From positions 2,294,001 through 2,358,000 of the forward strand of contig NZ_JABAIA010000001.1 in NCBI RefSeq assembly GCF_012641275.1: a stretch of DNA of 64,000 nt, given 5' to 3'. Shown here piece by piece: positions 17,469-27,192 of this stretch. The number at the start of each line of letters is the position of its first letter. Within the stretch, counting starts at the first letter, position 1. The notes under the pieces were generated by a model. The model was not told the origin of the DNA and made no database searches. It saw nothing but the letters and a program-made list of their open reading frames with translations. The position numbers were made by a program, and so were the translations under genes. Source of the stretch: Chitinophaga varians (lineage in GTDB: Bacteria > Bacteroidota > Bacteroidia > Chitinophagales > Chitinophagaceae).

Positions 17469-20400
17469 ATGAGTTTACCTTCATTATCACTCAAACGCCC
17501 CGTGCTGGCAATTGTGATGAATATCATCATCGTGATATTCGGCCTCGTGGGCTTTACCTTCCTCGGCGTGCGGGATTTCCCCGCCATCGACCCGCCTATC
17601 GTTAACGTACGTACGTCATACGCCGGCGCCAACTCCGATATCATCGAAACTCAGATCACCGAACCACTGGAGAAATCCATCAACGGGGTAGCCGGTATCA
17701 AAAACATATCCTCCAGCAGCAGCCAGGGCAGCAGCAATATCACCGTGGAATTTGAACTGGGCCAGGACCTCGAAGGCGCCACCAACGACGTGCGTGATAA
17801 AGTGTCTCAAGCCCTCCGCAGCCTCCCGCCTGATATTGACGCGCCCCCGGTAGTGTCCAAACAGGACGCCAATTCAGACGCCATCATCTCTATGACGGTA
17901 CAAAGCAATACCCGCAACCAGCTGGAAGTGACCGAATACGGCACTAACGTATTGCTCGAAAAACTGCAAACCATCCCCGGTGTGAGCGCCATTCAGATAT
18001 GGGGCGAAAAAAGATATGCCATGCGTATCTGGATGGACCCCGCCAAACTCTCGTCCTACAGCCTCACCCCGTCAGACATACAAGCCGCCCTGCAACGGGA
18101 AAACGTGGAACTGCCTTCGGGTAAAATTGCCGGTAACGCCACCGACTTCACCGTACGTACCTTCGGCCGCCTCTTCACGGAAGACGACTTCAACAACCTC
18201 ATCATCAAAAATATAAACGGCAGCGAAATACGCATCCGCGATATCGGCCAGGCCGTACTGGGACCGGAAAACGAGGAAACCATCCTTAAGGAATCCGGTA
18301 GCCCCATGATCGCCCTCGCCCTCATCCCGCAGCCCGGCTCCAACTATGTGGCCATCGCCGATGAGTTCTATAAAAGATATGAACAGCTGAAAAAAGATAT
18401 CCCGGAAGATTTCACCGTAAACATCGCGATGGACAATACCAAGTTCATCAAAAAGTCAATCGAGGAAGTGGAAGAAACACTGATCATCGCCCTCACCCTC
18501 GTGATCCTTATCGTATACCTCTTCTTCCGTGACTGGCTGATGGCCCTCCGCCCGCTGGTAGATATCCCCGTGTCCCTGATCGGAGCCTTCTTTATTATGT
18601 ACATCTGCGGCTTCACCATCAATATCCTCACCCTGCTGGCCATTGTACTGGCTACCGGCCTTGTGGTGGACGATGGTATCGTGGTAACGGAAAACATCTA
18701 CAAAAAAATAGAAGCCGGCATGCCCCGCATGCGCGCCGCCCGCGAAGGGTCGGAAGAAATCTTCTTCGCCGTTATCGCCACCTCCATCACGCTGGCTTTC
18801 GTATTCCTGCCCATTATCTTCCTGCAGGGCTTCGTAGGCCAACTGTTCCGCGAATTCGGCATCGTGGTGGCCGGCGCAGTATTGATCTCCGCCTTCGTGT
18901 CACTGACGCTCACACCGGTGCTCAACGTGAAACTGGGACGTAAAACACATACCCATTCCTGGTTTTATACCAAATCAGAACCATTCTTCCGCTGGATGGA
19001 AGACGGCTACAAAAATTCACTGGAATCGTTTATGCGTTTCCGTTGGATAGCAGGGCTCGTGATCGCCGGCTGTCTGGTGATGATCTATTTCCTCTTCCGG
19101 ACATTGCCCGCAGAACTGGCGCCACTGGAAGACCGCGGCCAGTTCCGCCTTTCCATCACCACCCCGGAAGGCACTTCCTTCGACTATATGGACAACTACG
19201 TGGACAAGCTCACGCAGTTCCTTGCAGACTCCATACCCGAAAAGAAAATTATCCTCAGCGTTACCTCTCCCGGATTCAGCGGCGCCGGCGCGGTGAACTC
19301 CGCCTTTGCCAACGTAATGCTGACAGAGCCCAATGAGCGCCAGCGTTCACAAAAGGAAATTGTGAATATGGTGAACCGTAACATGGTCCGATATCCACAG
19401 GGGAAAGTATTTGCTATCGAAACACAAACCATACAGGTAGGGCGCCGCAGCGGTCTCCCCGTTTCATTTGTGCTGGAACATATCAACTTCGACTCCCTCA
19501 CCCGCGTACTGCCCCGCTTCATGGACGAAGTAGGCAGCAGCCCCGTATTCCAGGGCACCGACGTGGACCTCAAATTCAACAAACCGGAACTGCGCATTCA
19601 TATCAACCGCGACAAAGCCACGCAGCTGGGCGTTTCCGTCCAGGATATCTCACAGACGCTGCAGCTGGCGCTGAGCAACCTGCGCTACGGCTACTTCATT
19701 CGCAACGGTAAACAGTACCAGGTAATGGGACAGGTGTTCCGCGCCGACCGCGATGACCCGATGGACCTCGAAAACCTCTACGTGCGCAACTCACGCGGAG
19801 AAGCCATCCAGCTCGACAACGTGGTGACCATCGAAGAAGAAACCAGTCCGCCGATCATCTATCACTTCAACCGCTATAAATCTGCCACTATCTCTGCGGG
19901 CCTTGCACCTGGTAAAACCATCGGCGACGGCCTGAAAGAGATGTACCGCATTTATAATAAACTGGAAAACGAGAAAATAATCGACGATTCCTATACCACC
20001 GCCTTGTCAGGTTCCTCCCGCGACTACGCGGAAAGCGGCTCCAACACCATGTTTGCATTAGGCCTGGCGCTGGTACTGATCTACCTGGTGCTCGCCGCGC
20101 AGTTCGAAAGCTGGATAGATCCGCTGATCATCATGCTCACCGTGCCGCTCGCCTTTGCCGGCGCGTTGCTGTCACTGTGGGTATTTGACCAGACATGGAA
20201 TATCTTCTCACAGATTGGTGTGATCATGCTCATTGGCCTGGTAACCAAAAACGGTATTCTTATCGTGGAATTTGCGAACCACCAGCGTGATGCCGGCCTC
20301 TCCAAGTCCGATGCCGTTATACACGCTTCCGCCATGCGTTTGCGTCCCATCCTGATGACCAGCCTGGCGATGGCCCTTGGCGCATTGCCGATTGCGATGT

Positions 20401-20600
20401 CGCTCGGCGCCGCCGCCACCAGCCGTATTCCGCTGGGTATCGTGATCGTAGGCGGCATTATCTTCTCCCTTGTCCTCACCCTGTATGTGATCCCGGCCAT
20501 GTATACCTTCTTCTCCCGTCACGGTAACAAGTCAGAAGACAGCGATGAAGAAGAAAGACTGGAAGGCAAAGAAGAAGAAGCGGCCGCCGCTCATGCATAA
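17469..20600 (+). CDS. RND multidrug efflux pump permease (AcrB/HAE1 type)
   Basis: A 1043-residue proton-driven exporter of the AcrB family, with twelve membrane helices and two large periplasmic loops. The helix-4 motif GLVVDDGIVVTENIYKK carries the paired aspartates of the proton relay, and LIGLVTKNGILIVEFANHQRD in the second half carries the partner lysine. The N-terminus (PSLSLKRPVLAIVMNIIIV) and the C-terminal helices are typical. An unusual acidic tail rich in Glu and Asp ends the protein. Adaptor upstream and TolC homologue 18 bp downstream complete the system. Substrate is not predictable. Confidence 0.96.
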   Translation: MSLPSLSLKRPVLAIVMNIIIVIFGLVGFTFLGVRDFPAIDPPIVNVRTSYAGANSDIIETQITEPLEKSINGVAGIKNISSSSSQGSSNITVEFELGQDLEGATNDVRDKVSQALRSLPPDIDAPPVVSKQDANSDAIISMTVQSNTRNQLEVTEYGTNVLLEKLQTIPGVSAIQIWGEKRYAMRIWMDPAKLSSYSLTPSDIQAALQRENVELPSGKIAGNATDFTVRTFGRLFTEDDFNNLIIKNINGSEIRIRDIGQAVLGPENEETILKESGSPMIALALIPQPGSNYVAIADEFYKRYEQLKKDIPEDFTVNIAMDNTKFIKKSIEEVEETLIIALTLVILIVYLFFRDWLMALRPLVDIPVSLIGAFFIMYICGFTINILTLLAIVLATGLVVDDGIVVTENIYKKIEAGMPRMRAAREGSEEIFFAVIATSITLAFVFLPIIFLQGFVGQLFREFGIVVAGAVLISAFVSLTLTPVLNVKLGRKTHTHSWFYTKSEPFFRWMEDGYKNSLESFMRFRWIAGLVIAGCLVMIYFLFRTLPAELAPLEDRGQFRLSITTPEGTSFDYMDNYVDKLTQFLADSIPEKKIILSVTSPGFSGAGAVNSAFANVMLTEPNERQRSQKEIVNMVNRNMVRYPQGKVFAIETQTIQVGRRSGLPVSFVLEHINFDSLTRVLPRFMDEVGSSPVFQGTDVDLKFNKPELRIHINRDKATQLGVSVQDISQTLQLALSNLRYGYFIRNGKQYQVMGQVFRADRDDPMDLENLYVRNSRGEAIQLDNVVTIEEETSPPIIYHFNRYKSATISAGLAPGKTIGDGLKEMYRIYNKLENEKIIDDSYTTALSGSSRDYAESGSNTMFALGLALVLIYLVLAAQFESWIDPLIIMLTVPLAFAGALLSLWVFDQTWNIFSQIGVIMLIGLVTKNGILIVEFANHQRDAGLSKSDAVIHASAMRLRPILMTSLAMALGALPIAMSLGAAATSRIPLGIVIVGGIIFSLVLTLYVIPAMYTFFSRHGNKSEDSDEEERLEGKEEEAAAAHA

Positions 20601-20618
20601 ACCGTTATTAAATTTATT

Positions 20619-21953
20619 ATGAAGAAATATATCTCCGGTATCGGCCTCCTCTTTATCTTCCTTGCGGGAAGCACGCTGCGTGCCTCCGCACAACAGAAGA
20701 TACTGACCCTGGAGCAGGCCATAGACCTGGCGCTTAAAAACAATTTCAATATCCGGCTGGCCAGAAACACCGCCGAACTGTCGGCTAACGATTACGCCTA
20801 TGCGAATTTCGCTTTCGTGCCCCGCCTCAACGCCACGGCAGGCACTACCTGGAACAATACCGCCACCAAGCAGGAATTCGTAAACGGCACCAAGAGAGAC
20901 ACCAGCGGCATCAAAGGCAACAATATCAGCGCTAACGCCACGCTCAGCTGGACGCTCTTCGATGGCCTCAAAATGTTCGCTACCCGTGATAAACTGGCAG
21001 CCATCAAAGACCTTGGCGAGCTGGCCATCAAAGACCAGATACAGAATTCCATCGCCACCGTGATTAATGGCTACTATAATATAGTACAGCAAAAACAACA
21101 ACTGATCGCCGTTCGTGAACAGCTGTCTATTTCAGAAGAAAGGGTAAAGCTGTCTGACGCCAAGTTCTCCACCGGCCTTGGTCCTAAAACAGACCTGCTG
21201 CAGTCCAAAGTAGACTACAATGCACAAAAAGCGTTGCTGCTGCGACAAATAACGCTCATCGAACAAAGCAAAGCGCTGTTGAACCAGCTGATGGCCGTAC
21301 CTGCCGGCGCTACAGGCTACGATGTGCCGGATTCCATCCCCCTCAATACCGGCATGTCTTTCGTGACCCTGCAACAGAATGTCGCTAATAACAATACCGC
21401 CATCAAAGTACAGCAGCAGAATATCAATATCTCCGCGCTGACCATCAAAGAACGCCGTGCGGATTATTTCCCGGTAGTTACTTTTAATTCCGGTTATAAC
21501 TATAACCGCAATACCTCCAATGCCGCCTCCAATGCGTTCAGCCCCCGGTTCAACCGCAACGGCGTGTTCAACTATGGCCTTACCGCTGCCATTCCCATCT
21601 TCAATGGTTTCAATGTAAAACGACAGGTGAAAAACGCCCGGATCGATTTTGATTACCAGAGCCTAACGCTCGATAATGTCAAGTCACAGGTAGACCTTTC
21701 CCTGAACAATGCCTTCAAGGATTACGAATATTACAAGAAAGCACTAGAGCTGGAAGAAGAAAACAACCAGCTGGCAGAAGAAAATATGATGGTGGCGCTG
21801 GAACGTTTTAAGCAGGGCGTGTCTACCACCATTGAAGTAAAACAGGCGCAGCAAAGCCTTGAAGACTCCAACTACCGGCTGATACAGGCCCGTTACAATA
21901 CCAAACTTGCTGAAACAGAACTGCAGCGGCTCAACGGTTCACTGCTTCAATAA
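20619..21953 (+). CDS. TolC-family outer-membrane efflux channel
   Basis: A 444-residue outer-membrane factor with an N-terminal signal peptide ending near the Ala-Ser-Ala of LRASAQQ (about residue 25). Two repeated helical modules carry the OEP pattern (LTLEQAIDLALKNNFNIRLARN near the start; VALERFKQGVSTTIEVKQAQQSL near the end). It forms the exit duct for the pump encoded 18 bp upstream. A strong hairpin terminator follows. Confidence 0.94.
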   Translation: MKKYISGIGLLFIFLAGSTLRASAQQKILTLEQAIDLALKNNFNIRLARNTAELSANDYAYANFAFVPRLNATAGTTWNNTATKQEFVNGTKRDTSGIKGNNISANATLSWTLFDGLKMFATRDKLAAIKDLGELAIKDQIQNSIATVINGYYNIVQQKQQLIAVREQLSISEERVKLSDAKFSTGLGPKTDLLQSKVDYNAQKALLLRQITLIEQSKALLNQLMAVPAGATGYDVPDSIPLNTGMSFVTLQQNVANNNTAIKVQQQNINISALTIKERRADYFPVVTFNSGYNYNRNTSNAASNAFSPRFNRNGVFNYGLTAAIPIFNGFNVKRQVKNARIDFDYQSLTLDNVKSQVDLSLNNAFKDYEYYKKALELEEENNQLAEENMMVALERFKQGVSTTIEVKQAQQSLEDSNYRLIQARYNTKLAETELQRLNGSLLQ

Positions 21954-21976
21954 CGGCACTTTACTGTCAAATAATT

Positions 21977-22013
21977 CATAACAAAGCCCGGAATATTTCC
22001 GGGCTTTGTTATG
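21977..22013. terminator. hairpin terminator after the efflux operon
   Basis: A perfect 17-bp stem (21977-21993 with 21997-22013) closes on a 3-base loop, 24 bp after the TolC-family stop. The T-run is weak, but stem strength and position indicate an operon end. Confidence 0.7.
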
Positions 22014-22098
22014 TGTGTTACTTTGCGTCACTGCCGAAAAGAAATATCCGGGCCTTAACATTCCTGTAACATAGCCGGCTTATATTTATATCCGGATA

Positions 22099-22647
22099 AT
22101 GCAACAACCTCGAACTATGTCTGATAGCCCGCCTAAAGAACAATTTGAGAAGATATTTGAGGAGAACAATTTAAAAGTATACCGGTTTGCGTTCAAGTTG
22201 ACAGGCGATGCCAACAGAGCGCAGGAAATCACCCAGTTATGCTTTGTTCGCCTCTGGGAAAACATGCACCAGCTAAAGGAAGGGCAGGACGTATTTCCTT
22301 TATTGTTCGTGTATGTTAAAAACCTGGTCATCGACGAAACCCGCAAACTTTACCGCGAAAAAAAAGCGATGGCGAAAGTAGCGGACAACCAGGCCATTGA
22401 AACCGCCCACAGCGGAGAAAAACTGTTGCTCCAAAAAGAACTCACCACACATGTACACCAGCTGGTGGAAAATATGCCGGAACAACGGCGGAACGTATAT
22501 ATGCTCAGCAGAAGCCTGGGCTATAGCCACCGGGAGATAGGCCAGCAATTATCCATTTCCCCTGCCACGGTAAAAAACCATCTGACTGCAGCCCTTCAAT
22601 ATATCCGGAAAGAACTGACCAGTCATTTCGGCAGCAATCATAGCTGA
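22099..22647 (+). CDS. ECF-type RNA polymerase sigma factor
   Basis: A 182-residue sigma-70 family ECF factor of the Bacteroidota FecI-like group. Region 2 covers about residues 15-90 (FEENNLKVYRFAFKLTGDANRAQEITQLCFVRLWEN) and region 4 about 120-175 (LVENMPEQRRNVYMLSRSLGYSHREIGQQLSISPATVKNHL). Such factors are normally paired with a FecR anti-sigma; none is adjacent. An S41 lipoprotein protease starts 28 bp downstream and is probably co-transcribed. The nearest FecR is about 9 kb away on the other strand. Confidence 0.92.
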   Translation: MQQPRTMSDSPPKEQFEKIFEENNLKVYRFAFKLTGDANRAQEITQLCFVRLWENMHQLKEGQDVFPLLFVYVKNLVIDETRKLYREKKAMAKVADNQAIETAHSGEKLLLQKELTTHVHQLVENMPEQRRNVYMLSRSLGYSHREIGQQLSISPATVKNHLTAALQYIRKELTSHFGSNHS

Positions 22648-22675
22648 CACTGCTCACCCTGAAAACAACACCGCC

Positions 22676-24049
22676 ATGCGACTCTTTTCCTGTTCGTTTT
22701 TCCTTGGCAGTATCGTGCTGATGACCGCCTGCAGTAAAAAGGACGACATGCCGCCTGTGCCAACAGGACCCGTCACGCAACAGGAAATCAACAACTGGGT
22801 ACTGGACAGTATGCGTTACTTCTATTTGTGGAATGATCAGCTGCCAGCCAATCCCAACACCTCCCTGGAAACAGTAGCTTTTTTTACCGGCATCAAGTAT
22901 ACTGAAGACAGGTTCTCCCTGCTGTACAATCCTGAAGATCCGGCCACCTATGCCACTGATATCCGTAGCAAATACGGTATCGACTATAGTATTATCAACT
23001 GGCCACAACGGCCGGAAGGTGTTATCGGCGTTATCAAACTGGTAGTGCCCGGGTCTTACGCCGCAGCAGCAGGACTGAAAAGAGGCAGTTATTTTACCCG
23101 CATCAATGGAACCAGCCTCACTGCCGCTAATGCCGCAACGCTTAGCGAACAGCTACGGACAGCTACCACCGGCACTATCACGCCCGCTACCGTCAGCGGT
23201 ACTACGATTACCGAAAATACAGCTGTATTACTGCAAGGCAGACCGGTAACTCCCAATCCCGTATATACGTCCACGTTAATAAACGGTGCCACCCGCAAAA
23301 CAGGTTATTTGTTTTACAACGCTTTTATAGACGCATACAACACCAGCCTGCTGGATGTATTCAGGAACTTCAAAAGTCAGGGAATAACGGAACTGATCAT
23401 CGACATCCGCTACAATACCGGTGGTAGCCTCGCCGCCGCGGCCATGCTTACAGCACTGATAGCGCCGGACGTAACAGACCAAAGCGTCTTTGTGCAATAC
23501 AGCGGCAACAACCGCCTCGGTTCACGGACACTCAGCTTTGCCACCGCGCTGTCCGTTCCGGAAAATGCTGATCCCATCAGCTTCTCGACACTGACCTCCG
23601 CGCGGCTGCACCTTCCGCGCATTTTTCTGTTGACCGGCAGCCAGACGGTGTCTGCTGCTGAACTGCTGGTAAATAACCTGAAGCCCTATACGAAAGTGAT
23701 ACAGATAGGAGAAACCACCGTGGGTAAAGACAAAGGTGCTGTACTGATAAAAGACATGCGCAGCCCCCGCCGTATTCCCTGGGTGGTCCAGCCACTGACC
23801 TACCGGCTGTCTAATGCCGATGGTAATGGCAATTATACGCATGGCATCGCACCTCAATATGCGGTAGACGAAATGAGCCAACAACCATTACTTCCATTGG
23901 GAGATGCCAATGATCCGCTGGTAGCTAAAGCACTGTCAGTAATTGCAGGTAATGTAAGAGCAGCTGCCGAAAGTAACAACAGCCATCGTCATTTCTATGA
24001 TGCCGGTCGACAAGCGGCTGCTAACAGTATGGTGATCATCCCGAGATAA
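22676..24049 (+). CDS. S41-family (tail-specific) peptidase lipoprotein
   Basis: A 457-residue serine protease of the C-terminal processing family. A lipoprotein signal ends at Cys19 (LMTAC), so it is membrane-anchored outside the cytoplasm. A PDZ-like segment lies at about 115-150 (GVIGVIKLVVPGSYAAAAGLKRG). The S41 core follows, with ELIIDIRYNTGGS, the nucleophile serine in QTVSAAELLVNNL (about residue 326) and the partner lysine in IGETTVGKDKGA. Lying directly after a sigma factor gene it might act in regulated proteolysis, but that is inference; substrates are unknown. Confidence 0.88.
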   Translation: MRLFSCSFFLGSIVLMTACSKKDDMPPVPTGPVTQQEINNWVLDSMRYFYLWNDQLPANPNTSLETVAFFTGIKYTEDRFSLLYNPEDPATYATDIRSKYGIDYSIINWPQRPEGVIGVIKLVVPGSYAAAAGLKRGSYFTRINGTSLTAANAATLSEQLRTATTGTITPATVSGTTITENTAVLLQGRPVTPNPVYTSTLINGATRKTGYLFYNAFIDAYNTSLLDVFRNFKSQGITELIIDIRYNTGGSLAAAAMLTALIAPDVTDQSVFVQYSGNNRLGSRTLSFATALSVPENADPISFSTLTSARLHLPRIFLLTGSQTVSAAELLVNNLKPYTKVIQIGETTVGKDKGAVLIKDMRSPRRIPWVVQPLTYRLSNADGNGNYTHGIAPQYAVDEMSQQPLLPLGDANDPLVAKALSVIAGNVRAAAESNNSHRHFYDAGRQAAANSMVIIPR

Positions 24050-24132
24050 GAGAAAGAGAGGGGTTAACAAAAATGAAACTTAATGGAGAATAATCAGTAA
24101 AACAGGGTTTTCCATATTATTTTAAACACGTC

Positions 24133-24813
24133 TCAACGCAGCTTCCCGCTTTTCAGGCCTGACCCGGCAACGGGTAAAGCGTGCGTCACGATCGCTTCTG
24201 TAATTGTTCTGCTGCCCGCTCCCAGCAGTAGCAGTCCGCCCCGGAAACCTTTGCCCACAGCAGGAGTATAATGCAGGTGCAAATGCCTGATCACACCGGA
24301 ACTGTCTTCCGGCAGATTGCCGCCAAAGGTCAGGTCCCGGAAAGGAGTATATCCTTTTCTGACAGGGGCACGGCCTAATATCAGCAGGCCGCAGGGTCCC
24401 TGGTCCGGAGCCCTTTCCACTGTTATCCGGATAGGCAGTGTTGTTGTACCTTCAGCCAGGATATGCGCCCCCCGGGTAATGACTAATCCGCCGCTATGAC
24501 GGCCGTCTTGTTTGTTTACCGCGGTGGGCAGTATGTTGACCACTGTACCGGCTTCCATCCGCAGGGTCGCTTCGTTCGCCACGTACACCCAACCATCAAT
24601 ATACCAGGGATGGTTGGCCGTCAGTAACATATTGGAAGTAATAACCTGCCGTATGGTGTCGGTCACAGGGATGATTTCCATTTTAATTTCCTGCGCAGCC
24701 GCAGGATTTATCACGTCATTTTTTTTGCAACCCGCAGTGATAACAGATAAGCTACTCAAACCATACCAGCAGTAGGGGATAAGACGGGTTACATATTTGC
24801 TCGCGGGATGCAT
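24133..24813 (-). CDS. short beta-helix lipoprotein paralogue
   Basis: A 226-residue predicted lipoprotein (lipobox ITAGC near residue 29). Its body parallels the first half of the 471-residue beta-helix lipoproteins upstream: DGWVYVANEATLRMEAGTVV, GGLVITRGAHILAEGT and a Gly-rich turn near the end correspond block by block, but identity is low and the second half is absent. It starts 5 bp after the preceding lipoprotein gene and is the last gene of the operon. It could be a decayed duplicate or a functional short form; the frame is intact. Confidence 0.75.
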   Translation of the reverse strand: MHPASKYVTRLIPYCWYGLSSLSVITAGCKKNDVINPAAAQEIKMEIIPVTDTIRQVITSNMLLTANHPWYIDGWVYVANEATLRMEAGTVVNILPTAVNKQDGRHSGGLVITRGAHILAEGTTTLPIRITVERAPDQGPCGLLILGRAPVRKGYTPFRDLTFGGNLPEDSSGVIRHLHLHYTPAVGKGFRGGLLLLGAGSRTITEAIVTHALPVAGSGLKSGKLR

Positions 24814-24818
24814 AAAAA

Positions 24819-25577
24819 TCAGAGGTTAATTTCGTTAGTCAGGATAGATCCGTTACTATCATCAAATATGGTAGTAATGTTGGATTTACCAGCCAGTTCC
24901 GCACCTGTGAGAATAAAGAACTCAGAACCGTCAGGCTGTAAAACCACCTGCCCTGTAGCAGGGTCCAGTAACTTGGCGGCAAACGTATAGGTGTTTCCGT
25001 TAGTATTCACCGCCCTCATCCTGAGAACAGCTGTCAATGACTTTCTCGTCCATCCTTTTACAACAAGTGGATAATCGAGCAGTTCTCCGGAATCCGGATC
25101 AGCATAAATAAATGCCAGGTCATATTTTTCGAGGGAATAGAAGGAGGCGCTTAAATTATTGAATATCTGGATATCAAATGAATCAACGGGTACTGAACCA
25201 CCGCCACCTGCACCCACAAAACCTTTCAGTCCCAATTCCGCACTATAGGCAAATTTAAACCGCTGCAGGCCATTGGCCGCAACTGTAATAAGTGTATCTG
25301 CAAGCAACTGCTGTTTACCGGCATCATAGGCGCTCAATTTGCCCTGCTTACCGGCGGGAAGTACAAACAGACTGCCTTCTCCCCGTACATCAATGGTATC
25401 CAATTGCTTTCCATCAAAATACATCATGATTTTAGGAGTATTGGGAAGATTCAGCAACTTAACATTGACTTTGCCAAAATAATGTTCCTCCGGCAGTTCT
25501 CCCTTACGACAGGAAGCCAGGAATGTCACAACAGTTAAAAGAAGCGGCAAACGCTTAAAAAACAGATACATATTCAA
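24819..25577 (-). CDS. lipoprotein with DUF4397-like N-terminal region
   Basis: A 252-residue lipoprotein with a signal ending at Cys23 (FLASC). The N-terminal half resembles DUF4397 domains (VKLLNLPNTPKIMMYFDGKQLDTIDV); a Gly-rich linker (GAGGGGS) and a second beta-rich domain follow. I cannot assign a function. It sits between the beta-helix lipoproteins, 5 bp before the short one, and behind an internal terminator, so its expression may be lower than that of the genes upstream. Confidence 0.75.
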   Translation of the reverse strand: MNMYLFFKRLPLLLTVVTFLASCRKGELPEEHYFGKVNVKLLNLPNTPKIMMYFDGKQLDTIDVRGEGSLFVLPAGKQGKLSAYDAGKQQLLADTLITVAANGLQRFKFAYSAELGLKGFVGAGGGGSVPVDSFDIQIFNNLSASFYSLEKYDLAFIYADPDSGELLDYPLVVKGWTRKSLTAVLRMRAVNTNGNTYTFAAKLLDPATGQVVLQPDGSEFFILTGAELAGKSNITTIFDDSNGSILTNEINL

Positions 25578-25590
25578 ATAATTAACAGAA

Positions 25591-25636
25591 AAAAGATGAT
25601 CATCACGTATAGAGGAAAACCCTCTATACGTGATGA
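25591..25636 (-). terminator. terminator inside the lipoprotein gene cluster
   Basis: On the minus strand a perfect 16-bp stem (25636-25621 with 25615-25600) with a 5-base loop is followed by six T. It lies 14 bp after the second beta-helix gene and before two further lipoprotein genes on the same strand. Confidence 0.8.
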
Positions 25637-25649
25637 TGGATAAAAATGA

Positions 25650-27065
25650 TTACAGAATAGTCCAGCCGTTAGCCCAGGTAGTGTTTCCGGTAGGGAAAGC
25701 ACCAGCAGCTTTAGCAGGAGACAGGGTACCAGGAATGTAGTTGTTGATTGCACGTGTGCTGCCGAACGGAGCGTTCAACTTGATGTTGAAGTTCGGGTCA
25801 GTAGTAGTGTAACCTTTATTGGTAGTACCCACAGGAGTAAATGCAGTAAAGGAGGTAAAGTTGATCTCAGTAGAGTAAGGTAACAGATACGCATGTACGT
25901 AGTTGTTAGTCAGCGTAGAAGTACCCGCATCATACTTGGTTTTGGTATTAGCACCGGAAGCAGGTTTCTGCGTATCCAGGGAGATACCGTAGTTGAAGCC
26001 CAGGAAGATAGAGTTATTGATCGCAAACTCAGCATTTCTTCTCAAATGAGCAGCGCGGCCATATTTACCGGTACCGGAAGGCAGACCGTTAGTAATGGAT
26101 GCAGCAGCTGCAGTAGGCTGGCCGATGATAGTGATGTAGTTGTAAGTAGGATGGGTGTAAGGAGTAAACGGATCACCGTTAGCGTTGTTGTCACTTTCGA
26201 AGCCGTTAGACTGGCTCTTGTCAGCGCGGTTAGGATCAGATACGCCCAGTGCGTAAGTGATAGTACCGGAATAACCGTTGTCAGTATCAAACATATCATC
26301 CAGCGCATCGATAGCCAGCAGGTGAGAAGCGTTTACAGTACCACCAAAGAATTCGAAAGCGTCATCTTTGGATTTGTACACTTCAACGTAATCGAGGATA
26401 GTGCCGCTACCAACACCAGCCAGTGTAAGACCGTTCAGCTCATTGTCCGGAGCCAGCTCATAACCAGCGTACTCAATTCTTACATAACGCAGAATACCGG
26501 AGTTGTCTGTAGGAATGTTGTTGGCCGGGCCACCGTAAGTAGCATCAGCAGGAGGAGTGCCAGTGATACCTTCTACAGTTACTGCAGCAGTGTGGTTGGT
26601 TGGTGCATTCCCCAGCACTACCACGCCACCCCAATCACCTGACTGAGGAGCGGCTTCATTGGAAGTAAAGATGATCGGATCAGAAGCTGTACCGTCAGCA
26701 ATCAGTTTCGCACCGCGGGTAACGATCAGGCCACCACCCGGAGTACCAGGATTAGTGCCGCTCGGAGGAATACCTTTGATACCTTTGATCACGGTTCCGG
26801 GTTCAACAGTTACTACAGCGTTGTTAGCTACATATACCAGACCATCCAGTTTGTAAATTTTGCAGCTTTTCAGGGTGATATTAGCAGTGATCACACCAGT
26901 GATGGTGCTGTCGCCACAAGTACCGGAAGCGCCGGAAGGACCACCGGCTACTACTGCGCGGTCATTGTTTACTACGTTGTTGTCTTTTTTGCAGGATGTA
27001 CCTAACAGCATGCCGAGCACAGTCGCTGCAGACACGAGGGTTACCGCTAAGGGTTTTTTGTTCAT
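25650..27065 (-). CDS. beta-helix surface lipoprotein, tandem copy 2
   Basis: A 471-residue lipoprotein (signal ending GTSC at about residue 25). The body is made of short hydrophobic and Gly/Asn-rich turns typical of right-handed parallel beta-helices: YVANNAVVTVEPGTVIKG, GGLIVTRGAKLIADGT, DWGGVVVLGNAPTN, NSGILRYVRIEYAG, NGLTLAGVGSGTILDYVEVY and DDAFEFFGGTV. Related Bacteroidota proteins are often mislabelled multidrug transporter in databases; nothing here suggests transport. It is strongly similar along its whole length to the gene just upstream, the result of tandem duplication. It is probably surface-exposed and served by the TonB receptor of the same locus. Confidence 0.82.
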   Translation of the reverse strand: MNKKPLAVTLVSAATVLGMLLGTSCKKDNNVVNNDRAVVAGGPSGASGTCGDSTITGVITANITLKSCKIYKLDGLVYVANNAVVTVEPGTVIKGIKGIPPSGTNPGTPGGGLIVTRGAKLIADGTASDPIIFTSNEAAPQSGDWGGVVVLGNAPTNHTAAVTVEGITGTPPADATYGGPANNIPTDNSGILRYVRIEYAGYELAPDNELNGLTLAGVGSGTILDYVEVYKSKDDAFEFFGGTVNASHLLAIDALDDMFDTDNGYSGTITYALGVSDPNRADKSQSNGFESDNNANGDPFTPYTHPTYNYITIIGQPTAAAASITNGLPSGTGKYGRAAHLRRNAEFAINNSIFLGFNYGISLDTQKPASGANTKTKYDAGTSTLTNNYVHAYLLPYSTEINFTSFTAFTPVGTTNKGYTTTDPNFNIKLNAPFGSTRAINNYIPGTLSPAKAAGAFPTGNTTWANGWTIL

Positions 27066-27192
27066 GGGATTTTTACTTTTTAAAGTTTAAAACAAATGAA
27101 TACGGAATGAATGATGAATACCTGATCAGGATATATTTTTCGGGTATACGCGCGCGAAAGCGTTAGAATTTATACATGATATGAATAAACAA

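Noticed and set aside
24133..24813. Pseudogene of the beta-helix lipoproteins
   Set aside because: The frame, signal peptide and lipobox are intact and the gene is coupled to its neighbour, so it is listed as a short paralogue, although decay cannot be excluded.
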